From Methanocorpusculum sp. (GTDB lineage Archaea > Halobacteriota > Methanomicrobia > Methanomicrobiales > Methanocorpusculaceae), in contig DALTVZ010000169.1 in NCBI GenBank assembly GCA_029987315.1, forward strand, positions 1-12,169: a DNA stretch of 12,169 nt. Direction: 5' to 3'. Within the stretch, counting starts at the first letter, position 1, and each line of letters starts with the position of its first letter. The notes under the pieces are model-generated. The model saw only the letters and a program-made list of their open reading frames with translations, ran no database searches and was not told where the DNA came from. The position numbers were made by a program, and so were the translations under genes. This document shows positions 6,605 to 12,169 of the stretch, piece after piece.

Positions 6605-7345
6605 ATGAATAAAATCATTCTCATATGTATCGGAGCATGCCTGCTTCTCACCTGTTTATGTGCGGCAGGTTGTATCACGCCTGATGTTCCCGTAAGTATC
6701 GCGGATCCTGTTTTGACCGTGACGGTCGAAAAAGATGGAATGGCGATCCCGACGGGTGCATCGATGCAGTTTGTTCTTCCTGCAAATCCAACCACCGGAT
6801 ACGGCTGGATGGTTTTGAAAAGTGAAGGCCTTATCGTTGCCGAGGAGTATGTTGCCACACCCGTACCCGAAGGATGGACAGGTGGGGGAGGTTATCAGTA
6901 TTACACGGTGACTGCAGAAAAAGCCGGAACATACCCGTTCACCGCAGAATATAAACGAGCATGGGAGACGGATGCCAAGCCTATCTACACATTCACGCAG
7001 ACCCTCGTGTTTTCGAAAGCAGAAAACGATGAACGCGACGGTGATGTGATGTTGTCTCTTCTGTTTGCCGGAATAATAAATCCAAAAGCAGGCGATGTTG
7101 TGAAGATCTGCACCGATGGAAATCCAACCACCGGCTATTACTGGAAAGCAGAACCGGACGGTGGGTTAACTGTTCTTAAAGACGATTACATCACAATTCC
7201 TGACACGGGACTTGTTGGAGCAGGCGGAACATATGAGTGGTATATTACCGCTAAAAAAGCAGGGACCTATCAGTTTGGAGCAAAGTGCCAGAGACCTGGG
7301 CAGGATCCTACCGGGCTGTTCTACTTTGATCTGACGTTTGTCTGA
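6605..7345 (+). CDS. Secreted lipoprotein with two chagasin-like (inhibitor family I42) domains
   Basis: Chagasin-family proteins inhibit papain-like cysteine peptidases by inserting three loops into the active site. The 246-residue protein has a hydrophobic signal segment (residues 4-20) ending in a lipobox, AAGC with C23, so it is probably lipid-anchored outside the membrane. Domain 1 has NPTTGY at 61-66, GGGG at 93-96 and KRAW at 117-120. Domain 2 has NPTTGY at 173-178, GAGG at 205-208 and QRPG at 229-232. The usual third loop is RPW; each domain keeps only part of it. Family members usually have one domain, so the tandem form is notable. The target peptidase is not in the window. The gene is a single unit with its own promoter and a hairpin terminator. 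Confidence 0.88.
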   Translation: MNKIILICIGACLLLTCLCAAGCITPDVPVSIADPVLTVTVEKDGMAIPTGASMQFVLPANPTTGYGWMVLKSEGLIVAEEYVATPVPEGWTGGGGYQYYTVTAEKAGTYPFTAEYKRAWETDAKPIYTFTQTLVFSKAENDERDGDVMLSLLFAGIINPKAGDVVKICTDGNPTTGYYWKAEPDGGLTVLKDDYITIPDTGLVGAGGTYEWYITAKKAGTYQFGAKCQRPGQDPTGLFYFDLTFV

Positions 7346-7355
7346 TCGGAAATAA

Positions 7356-7387
7356 ATGAAGCTTGGAAGCTTCATCATATCTTTTTT
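7356..7387 (+). terminator. Hairpin terminator of the chagasin-like gene
   Basis: ATGAAGCTT (7356-7364) and AAGCTTCAT (7367-7375) form a perfect 9-bp stem with a two-base loop. They are followed by a six-T run at 7382-7387, about ten bases after the gene's stop codon. Confidence 0.75.
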
Positions 7388-7437
7388 AATAGGGTGTGGG
7401 TGGTGTGAGATCCCAAGCGAATAGGGAGGGCACATTT

Positions 7438-7463
7438 AGGTTGTAGTTTGATTTCGTTTATGC
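7438..7463. repeat. Inverted second copy of the purC-downstream element end
   Basis: The string from 7438 (AGGTTGTAGTTTGATTTCGT) matches the reverse complement of 6496-6515 at 19 of 20 bases and continues less well to 7463. The similarity extends past the 20-bp inverted end of the 6380-6511 element into its flank (AACCT), so it is a dispersed intergenic repeat and not only a stem sequence. Confidence 0.6.
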
Positions 7464-7520
7464 GGCGGGCCGCCTCGTGTGGGCGGCCTCAGCGGAGGCG
7501 GGTTGAATGCGAGCGGCTCG
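7461..7520. other. GC-rich cluster of competing palindromes between convergent genes
   Basis: GGCCGCC (7468-7474) can pair with GGCGGCC (7482-7488), while the overlapping CCGCCTC (7470-7476) can pair with GAGGCGG (7495-7501). CGAGC-G-GCTCG lies at 7510-7520. The patch is much richer in GC than the AT-rich DNA on its left. It lies after the DUF169 stop codon and beyond the chagasin terminator. No gene is seen in 7346-7544. Confidence 0.5.
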
Positions 7521-7544
7521 TCGTCACCCCCGCACCTACCCCAT

Positions 7545-8363
7545 TCACTCCTTGAACTTCTCCCAGATCATCGTCTGGAAAAAGCTCTTCGACGCCACCT
7601 TCTCCATTGCAAGAAACATCTCCCACGGAACCGCATACGTCATATACTCATTCGGGATAACATTTCGACAATGCCCGCGGCCCGCAAGATCCATCATACC
7701 AAGAACTCCGCTCGGCACATCCTTTTTCGACTCCTGCAAAACCTTACTCCCAAGCGCCTGACACGCCGACATCCGTGACGAAGCAAAAAGTCCGTTCCCG
7801 CCAGGAAGAGAACCCGCAACATGCATCAGAGCCGCAAGTTCCACCGGATTCACCGTAAAAATCACCGAGACCGGGATCTCCCCCTCCATAAGATCCTCGA
7901 GCGGCTTAAACACCGCATACTTCCCCGATATCGGCGGTATCGCCGTGATCTCGTCATCGATGAACCTTCTTGCCGTTTCTCTGTCCACGTGCATCCGTTC
8001 ACCCTCCAGATACTTTCTCCGGCTGTTTTCCGGCATCCTCTCACAAAATTTCTGATATGTCTCCGGATCCTTCGCCGACTCAAGACCATACGAAAAAAAC
8101 GCCGCGAAGGTGTCAACTCCTCCAACTGCGCCCTCGTATCCGTTTCCAAAACAAAGACCCGCCGTCGCCCCCGCACAAAGGCATGTCTCTCTTGTAAAAA
8201 CCGCGGTCTTTCGATCCCGGATAACATGCGAGATAAAACCCATCACACATCCTCTTCGTGCCCCCTCCTTTGGAGAGATCGCATTCGTTGGACAGATATC
8301 TGTCCGCAAAAACACGATCGGCAAAAATGCACCCCCAAGCTCCTTTGCGACTCGACTTTCCAT
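7545..8363 (-). CDS. DUF169 family protein
   Basis: This is a member of the DUF169 family, whose function is not established. From the chosen start it has 272 residues and no signal peptide or membrane helix. Visible features are cysteines at 24, 39, 61, 63 and 71, the last three in CLCAGATAGLCFG, a glycine-rich GGVDTFAAFFSYG segment, a central KPLEDL block and a C-terminal DVPSGVLGMMDLAGR block. The cysteine cluster might bind a metal or cofactor, but nothing proves it. The ATG at 8363 is preferred over an in-frame TTG at 8384: the TATA box (8383-8391) is centred about 24 bases from this ATG and overlaps the TTG, so the mRNA is probably leaderless. It lies 42 bases after the GDPD gene on the same strand but has its own promoter. 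Confidence 0.85.
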   Translation of the reverse strand: MESRVAKELGGAFLPIVFLRTDICPTNAISPKEGARRGCVMGFISHVIRDRKTAVFTRETCLCAGATAGLCFGNGYEGAVGGVDTFAAFFSYGLESAKDPETYQKFCERMPENSRRKYLEGERMHVDRETARRFIDDEITAIPPISGKYAVFKPLEDLMEGEIPVSVIFTVNPVELAALMHVAGSLPGGNGLFASSRMSACQALGSKVLQESKKDVPSGVLGMMDLAGRGHCRNVIPNEYMTYAVPWEMFLAMEKVASKSFFQTMIWEKFKE

Positions 8364-8382
8364 ATGGTAAAATAGAGAGTCC

Positions 8383-8391
8383 AAATATAAT
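8383..8391 (-). promoter_or_regulatory. TATA box of the DUF169 gene
   Basis: The minus strand reads ATTATATTT, about 24 bases before the ATG at 8363. It fits between the stop codon of the upstream GDPD gene and this start, so the DUF169 gene need not depend on read-through. Confidence 0.5.
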
Positions 8392-8405
8392 AGTAGTATC
8401 CCTGC

Positions 8406-9230
8406 CTACGGCAAAAACGAATCGAAGATGATCACATCATAAAACGCTTCCATTCGTCGCAGTTCCTCCTCATTTTGTACCGTCCACCCTACTCTGACCA
8501 GACCATATAACCATGTACAGATACGGTTCGAAAGTTGGTTTCTATAACGAATGTCATATGCTATGAAATCAGGTCTTATGAAAAAATTCGTCAGACAATT
8601 GGTCAGGATGAACTTCTCTATCCAGGATATGGGAAGGCGCCTCTTAAAAAAATCCGTGCTTAAAAATCCCCGGAGATACGCCGGACGATGGATCCGAAAC
8701 CATTGAACGACCATAGGGTTGAAGGACTCGATGCAAAACGGCCCATCATATGAGTCAAGGCATCCTGCCACCCGCTCACACAGATCATGATACTCCGACA
8801 CCGAATCGGATTTCAGTTCAACGATCACCGGGACCTGTCCCCTAAGCATATCGAGAACATCAGTGAATTTGGGGATCTGCTCCTCTGAGGAAAACAGAAG
8901 ATGCTCCTGAAGCATGGCAAAACTGCAGCCAGAAATTTTCCTATCGACACCTGACGAGCGTTTCAGATCATGATCATGGAACACGACCACCTCGTTATCG
9001 CATGTTAGCTGCACATCCAGCTCGAACCCATATCCGGCTTGAATCGCTTTTCTAAACGCGGCCATCGAATTTTCCGGGGCAGAGGTCGCGTTGTCAAACA
9101 ATCCTCTGTGGGCAATGTAATGCTCTGTGAATGGAAGCAGCTGCTCTTTTCTTGATCGCCCGGGATAGAGTAAAACAAGATATAGACCCAGAACGACAAG
9201 GAGTATTATTAAAATATATACAATGATCAT
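8406..9230 (-). CDS. Membrane-anchored glycerophosphodiester phosphodiesterase (GDPD)
   Basis: GDPD enzymes hydrolyse glycerophosphodiesters to glycerol phosphate and an alcohol using a metal-dependent TIM barrel. The 274-residue protein starts with one hydrophobic segment (residues 3-21), then the catalytic domain: H41-R42-G, PENS at 52-55, E70 and D72 in FELDVQ, H85 in FHDHDLK, and the VELK strand with E138. Both catalytic histidines are present. The C-terminal half keeps the expected IESF and FIAYD strands and ends in VIIFDSF. It is probably anchored by the N-terminal helix. The natural substrate is unclear, because archaeal lipids use the other glycerol phosphate stereoisomer; host or bacterial lipid debris or teichoic-like polymers are possibilities. 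Transfer from bacteria is plausible. The ATG at 9230 is preceded by a leader of about 70 bases if the promoter at 9318-9331 is used. Confidence 0.88.
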   Translation of the reverse strand: MIIVYILIILLVVLGLYLVLLYPGRSRKEQLLPFTEHYIAHRGLFDNATSAPENSMAAFRKAIQAGYGFELDVQLTCDNEVVVFHDHDLKRSSGVDRKISGCSFAMLQEHLLFSSEEQIPKFTDVLDMLRGQVPVIVELKSDSVSEYHDLCERVAGCLDSYDGPFCIESFNPMVVQWFRIHRPAYLRGFLSTDFFKRRLPISWIEKFILTNCLTNFFIRPDFIAYDIRYRNQLSNRICTWLYGLVRVGWTVQNEEELRRMEAFYDVIIFDSFLP

Positions 9231-9295
9231 AAATCGATATTTTCCCGCAGATGAGTAAGCAACATATCTAAAATATTGGGCATCTTCTGATTATT

Positions 9296-9309
9296 ATTAC
9301 GCCCGTAAT
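9296..9309 (-). promoter_or_regulatory. Candidate operator palindrome upstream of the GDPD gene
   Basis: ATTACG-CC-CGTAAT is a perfect 6-bp inverted repeat with a two-base centre. It lies where transcription would start from the TATA-like sequence at 9318-9331, a position typical of repressor sites. Binding by a regulator is inferred. Confidence 0.35.
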
Positions 9310-9317
9310 CGTAAAAA

Positions 9318-9331
9318 GGTATATTATATCT
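9318..9331 (-). promoter_or_regulatory. Possible TATA box of the GDPD gene
   Basis: The minus strand reads AGATATAATATACC, predicting a transcription start near 9299 and a leader of about 70 bases. It lies in the 135-bp gap after the flavoprotein gene. The surrounding GTAAAA and TTTTAC make an imperfect hairpin that could alternatively be part of a terminator. Confidence 0.4.
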
Positions 9332-9365
9332 TTTACCCGATTTTTCAGGTCGAAGAATCAAAAAA

Positions 9366-9917
9366 TTATTCAGTGAGTTTTTCACCTAATGCATGTGCCC
9401 GTGAGAGCTGCGCATCCGTGATCTCATCTGCATTATACAGTCCACCAAAAAACTCCGGTGAAAGGATCTTTGCCCCGCAACCGCCAAAGCCTTGGGTCAG
9501 AAGTTCTGCCGCACGCAGATAATGGGCCTCGTCGGTATAGCCTTGGGTGATGATCGCAGCAACTTTTTTTCCTTTCTTAAGCTTCGAGCCTTCAGGGCCG
9601 AAAAATGCATATGTCCTGTCAATGAAGCATTTGCTTTGCCCGCTTATATCCCCGAAATAGATCGGGGATCCAAGCAGGATCACGTCCGCCTCATTGAGTT
9701 TTGTATAAAGTCCTGTCATGTCATCATTCTGGGAGCAGAATATGACCTGATCTTTTTTGCATTCTCTGCAACCGATACATCCATTGATGTCAAGTTTTGC
9801 AATATTGATGAACTCAACATCGGCGCCTTTTTTCATTGCAGATTCGAGAGCCGCTTCGATCAGTTTTTTTGTACTGCTTTTCGGTGAAGCAGACCCGCAT
9901 AAGCCGATGATCTTCAT
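9366..9917 (-). CDS. Isf-type iron-sulfur flavoprotein (NADPH-dependent FMN reductase fold)
   Basis: This 183-residue protein has a flavodoxin-like fold. MKIIGLCGSASPKSSTKK is the FMN phosphate-binding start, and GSPIYFGDISGQSKCFIDR at 83-101 is the family's second flavin loop. Between them C47-x2-C50-x2-C53-x7-C61 matches the compact cysteine motif that holds a [4Fe-4S] cluster in methanogen iron-sulfur flavoprotein (Isf). Isf proteins pass electrons between ferredoxin and acceptors such as oxygen or peroxide in anaerobes; the partner here is unknown. Its length is close to that of known Isf. The ATG at 9917 is preferred over upstream ATGs at 9929 and 9944 because the Rossmann strand begins right there. 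A six-T run just after the stop may terminate it. It follows the methyltransferase by 72 bases on the same strand. Confidence 0.88.
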   Translation of the reverse strand: MKIIGLCGSASPKSSTKKLIEAALESAMKKGADVEFINIAKLDINGCIGCRECKKDQVIFCSQNDDMTGLYTKLNEADVILLGSPIYFGDISGQSKCFIDRTYAFFGPEGSKLKKGKKVAAIITQGYTDEAHYLRAAELLTQGFGGCGAKILSPEFFGGLYNADEITDAQLSRAHALGEKLTE

Positions 9918-9989
9918 ATGTTCATACATTATCCAAGAAGACATAATGCCTTTCCGTTTGCCTGAGAAAAATGGATGAAATTTCCCGGC

Positions 9990-10823
9990 TTATTTTTCCC
10001 ACCAGATATGGGCAAGGTGTGAGGTGCTTGGAACACGGAACCCAGCATCGGTCTTTTCGTATTTGTTCTCCAGATACGCGTTCACGATCTCCTTCTGCCA
10101 GGGTTCGGTTGCCAACAGACGGCCGTGATAATCCTCCTGCATATCGGAGACGGTCGGATAGAAATGGCCGTTTTTCTCGGCTTTCAGTTCGATATTCGCA
10201 TAGATCCCAAGCTGGTTCAATGCATTCCAGAGAACGACCGCGTTTGGGGCACTGTGATACGGCTTTTTGTGCAGGATCGGCCAGAGATCATCATGACCCC
10301 ACGAGGAGGATTTGGAGGTGAGATACCAGTAGATATGGACGCCTTTTTTTGCTGCGGCGTCCATCTTGAGCATGTTCTCCCGCAGATTTCCAAACATGAG
10401 CGATCTGGATGCGATCACATAATCATGGAGACCCGCCTCTTTTGGCGTCACATCCTCCCAGCGTTTCCGGATCTCGGCGATCTTTGGTGCCTGCATATAC
10501 TGCCGGTACTGCTCCATTGCGTTACCCATAGGGATCGAGGGCTCGATGGTGGTCACAAGGCAGCCGGCTTTAGCTAAAGGAACGGCGAGTGTTCCCGGAC
10601 CGGCTCCAATGTCAAGGACGGTGGACCCGGGCGGGATCTTCATGGATGCGATATTATCCTCGATCTTGCCGCCTTTTTTATGGAGAAGATGCTTGACGAA
10701 CCGGTCGACATTCTCCTGGCTCGACCAAAAACCGTCTTCGGTATCGCCGTCTTTGAGTTTTCCTTCCAAAGCAAGGGCATAGGTTTCATCCCAGATCTGA
10801 CAATAGTCCCGTTCTTCAGTCAT
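9990..10823 (-). CDS. Class I SAM-dependent methyltransferase, substrate unknown
   Basis: The 277-residue protein has SAM-binding motif I at residues 69-77 (VLDIGAGPG) and an acidic residue, E94, at the end of the second strand (VTTIEPS) for the ribose hydroxyls. An N-terminal extension (residues 1-60) begins DYCQIWDETYALALEGK, and the C-terminal 100 residues are rich in aromatic residues (HIYWYL, SSSWGHDDLWPIL). No substrate-specific motif is recognised. The overall pattern recalls small-molecule methyltransferases of methanogens. The ATG at 10823 has a TATA-like TTTATAAT (10848-10855) about 28 bases upstream and no Shine-Dalgarno, so it is probably leaderless. The Isf-type gene follows on the same strand, which may mean co-expression, but a short T-run (CATTTTTC) lies between them. 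Confidence 0.85.
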   Translation of the reverse strand: MTEERDYCQIWDETYALALEGKLKDGDTEDGFWSSQENVDRFVKHLLHKKGGKIEDNIASMKIPPGSTVLDIGAGPGTLAVPLAKAGCLVTTIEPSIPMGNAMEQYRQYMQAPKIAEIRKRWEDVTPKEAGLHDYVIASRSLMFGNLRENMLKMDAAAKKGVHIYWYLTSKSSSWGHDDLWPILHKKPYHSAPNAVVLWNALNQLGIYANIELKAEKNGHFYPTVSDMQEDYHGRLLATEPWQKEIVNAYLENKYEKTDAGFRVPSTSHLAHIWWEK

Positions 10824-10847
10824 ATATGATATAATGTATTTTTGTAG

Positions 10848-10855
10848 ATTATAAA
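10848..10855. promoter_or_regulatory. TATA-like site between the methyltransferase and a short plus-strand reading frame
   Basis: ATTATAAA reads as TTTATAAT on the minus strand, about 28 bases before the methyltransferase ATG. On the plus strand it would place a transcript start near 10876, just ahead of the AGGAGG and ATG at 10884-10897. It may therefore serve either direction. Confidence 0.4.
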
Positions 10856-10894
10856 CTACTACTGATTATTATTTTATAGAAAAGGAGGCATAGG

Positions 10895-11014
10895 ATGAAA
10901 ACGATCGCACAGGTAATTGTGCTCAATGAAAAAAAAATATGCCTGATGTTCAGGCAAACAGTTTATTGTTATCCGGTTCTTCGCTGGTCATCTGAGATGC
11001 TCTCGCGGCAGTGA
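10895..11014 (+). pseudogene. Short reading frame with perfect Shine-Dalgarno, antisense to the 3' end of ectB; possible gene remnant
   Basis: AAAGGAGG ends six bases before an ATG, the strongest ribosome binding site in the window, where most genes have none. The frame codes for 39 residues starting MKTIAQVIVLNEKK and runs 65 bases into ectB antisense before its stop. I recognise no family. It could be the surviving 5' end of a gene whose remainder was replaced when ectB arrived, a small functional peptide, or chance. The TATA-like site at 10848-10855 could drive it. Confidence 0.3.
10929..10955 (-). terminator. Hairpin terminator overlapping the ectB stop codon
   Basis: On the minus strand GCCTGA (10955-10950) pairs with TCAGGC (10946-10941) across a three-base loop, followed within a few bases by nine T. 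The TGA of the first arm is the ectB stop codon itself, so the gene ends inside its own terminator and nothing further appears to be co-transcribed. Confidence 0.75.
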
Positions 11015-12169
11015 CCACCTGCGTGATCGCACTGCGAACGACTTCAAGAGCCTGCAGAAGGGTCGCATCATCCGTCGTTAAAGCCGGCATGAGTTTGACC
11101 ACCGAGTCTTCTCTTCCTGAAAGTTCAAGGACAACACGGTTTTCAAAGCACAGATGTCTGACTTGTTGAGCAGTTCCTGCCGGATATGAGGCAAGGTCGA
11201 TGCCCCACATCAGTCCAAGACCCCGGAAGGTCATATTCGAGTCGATGAGCGGAAGGTTTGCTGCCAGATAATCCTGGACGAGCTTGCCTTTTCTGACCGT
11301 CTCCTCCTCGATATGATTTGCGAGCATGAACTCAAGAGCAGCCTTTCCTGCGATGAACGAAAGCTGGAAACCTCTGAACGTGCCGTTGTGTTCGCCGGGC
11401 ATAAGAACGTCAAATTCGGGTTTCACCAGAACGATCGCCGAAGGCATACCAATGCCGCCGATGGATTTTGCCATGACTATGATATCAGGAACGATACCGC
11501 CGCGTTCAAATGAGAAGAACGCACCTGTTCTGCAGCATCCGGTCTGGATCTCGTCAAGGATCAGCAGCATGTCATGCTTGTCGCAAAGCGCACGGATATC
11601 TTTGAGCCACTGGTCAGAGACGATGTTGATCCCGCCTTCTCCCTGAACGGACTCGATGATGATGGCTGCTGGTTTGTCCACTCCGCTGTGATCATCGGAC
11701 AGGATCATATCGATATATTCGATCGTGTCCAGACTTTTCATCATTGTCGGATGAGGAACGTGTGTTACGTTTCCAAGGGTGACGCCTGCGGCTTCACGTG
11801 CCGTTCTCTCGGTTGTGAGAGCAAGGGCGCCAAGAGTCATTCCATGGAATCCGCCCATTAATGCCAATACATTGGATCTGCCTTTTGCTTTTCTGGCAAT
11901 TTTTAAAGCAGCTTCAACTGCATTGGTACCTGTCGGTCCTGGAAACAGGATCTTATAATTGAGACCCCGCGGCTGCAGAATATTCTTCTGCATGAACTGG
12001 ATGAACTCCCCCTTGGCCACGGAATACATATCCAGACCATGGAGGATCCCATCGTTCTGGAGATACTCGATGACCTTTTCCTTGATATAGTCATTGTTAT
12101 GACCATAATTACAGCTTCCGGCCCCACAGAGAAGATCGATATACTCGATCCCATTCTGATCAATTAATA
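10950..12169 (-). CDS. ectB: Diaminobutyrate--2-oxoglutarate aminotransferase (EctB-type), 5' end beyond the window
   Basis: EctB makes L-2,4-diaminobutyrate from aspartate semialdehyde and glutamate with PLP, the first step of ectoine synthesis. The frame is open to the right edge; about 405 residues are visible, so only some 20-25 N-terminal residues of a usual EctB are missing. The visible part starts LIDQNGIEYIDLLCGAGSCN, then YGHNN, HGLDMYSVAK, GPTGTNAVEAALK and GGFHGMTLGALA. The PLP aspartate (LILDEIQTG, visible residue 205) and the Schiff-base lysine (IVMAKSIGG, residue 234) are present, as is the EctB-typical PGEHNGTFRG. These motifs separate it from ornithine and GABA aminotransferases. 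It ends in its own terminator, so no ectC follows; ectA or ectC could only lie upstream, outside the window. Diaminobutyrate use other than for ectoine is also possible. Confidence 0.87.
   Translation of the reverse strand, partial: LIDQNGIEYIDLLCGAGSCNYGHNNDYIKEKVIEYLQNDGILHGLDMYSVAKGEFIQFMQKNILQPRGLNYKILFPGPTGTNAVEAALKIARKAKGRSNVLALMGGFHGMTLGALALTTERTAREAAGVTLGNVTHVPHPTMMKSLDTIEYIDMILSDDHSGVDKPAAIIIESVQGEGGINIVSDQWLKDIRALCDKHDMLLILDEIQTGCCRTGAFFSFERGGIVPDIIVMAKSIGGIGMPSAIVLVKPEFDVLMPGEHNGTFRGFQLSFIAGKAALEFMLANHIEEETVRKGKLVQDYLAANLPLIDSNMTFRGLGLMWGIDLASYPAGTAQQVRHLCFENRVVLELSGREDSVVKLMPALTTDDATLLQALEVVRSAITQVVTAARASQMTSEEPDNNKLFA

Noticed and set aside
7479..7778. Plus-strand reading frames over 7479-7778 and 7507-7761, and others over 7821-8375
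   Set aside because: They are antisense to the DUF169 gene, rich in Arg, His, Ser and Pro, lack promoters, and have no recognisable domains.
9918..9944. Upstream ATGs (9944, 9929) as start of the iron-sulfur flavoprotein
   Set aside because: The flavodoxin-like first strand begins at the ATG at 9917, as in the family, and the extra residues (MSSWIMYEH) look non-homologous.
11903..12163. Minus-strand frame of 86 codons in the 5' part of ectB
   Set aside because: It is out of frame with ectB, whose own frame is open to the window edge and gives an excellent EctB N-terminal sequence.
10950..12169. Identification of ectB as an ornithine, acetylornithine or GABA aminotransferase
   Set aside because: The PGEHNGTFRG, NYGHNN and HGLDMYSVAK segments are EctB-like, although a phylogeny would be the final test.

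Overview
The window is chromosomal DNA from what is most likely a methanogenic archaeon of the Methanomicrobiales, with Methanocorpusculum-like organisms the best guess. The clues are a short stand-alone NifB of the methanogen type, TATA boxes about 25 bases upstream of start codons with little or no leader, T-run terminators, a large TPR protein, a clustered-cysteine iron-sulfur flavoprotein of the Isf type, and a DUF169 protein. The genus is an inference from gene content, not a database match.

Layout from left to right. Bases 1-594 form a compact cassette: a GxxExxY-family gene (minus strand) with its own promoter, enclosed by perfect 59-bp inverted repeats that each carry a terminator-like hairpin. 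A short repeat-bearing spacer follows. Then nifB (minus) diverges from a 1074-residue TPR protein (plus), whose stop codon directly abuts the start of rlmH. purC follows on the plus strand behind its own promoter and appears leaderless. Downstream of purC lies a structured intergenic element: three nested stems inside near-perfect 20-bp inverted ends, with a strong intrinsic-type terminator at its core. A lipoprotein with two chagasin-like protease-inhibitor domains comes next on the plus strand.

From about 7.5 kb to the right edge every substantial gene is on the minus strand: a DUF169 protein, a membrane-anchored glycerophosphodiester phosphodiesterase, an iron-sulfur flavoprotein, a class I methyltransferase, and a diaminobutyrate aminotransferase (ectB) that runs off the right edge.

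The genes do not form one pathway. Functional links that can be argued are TPR with rlmH (abutting, probably translationally coupled) and ectB with unseen upstream genes (osmolyte or diaminobutyrate metabolism). Most others look like single transcription units with their own promoters. The accessory features are the inverted-repeat cassette, the purC-downstream palindrome whose end sequence recurs after the chagasin gene, and an orphan Shine-Dalgarno plus start codon facing the end of ectB.
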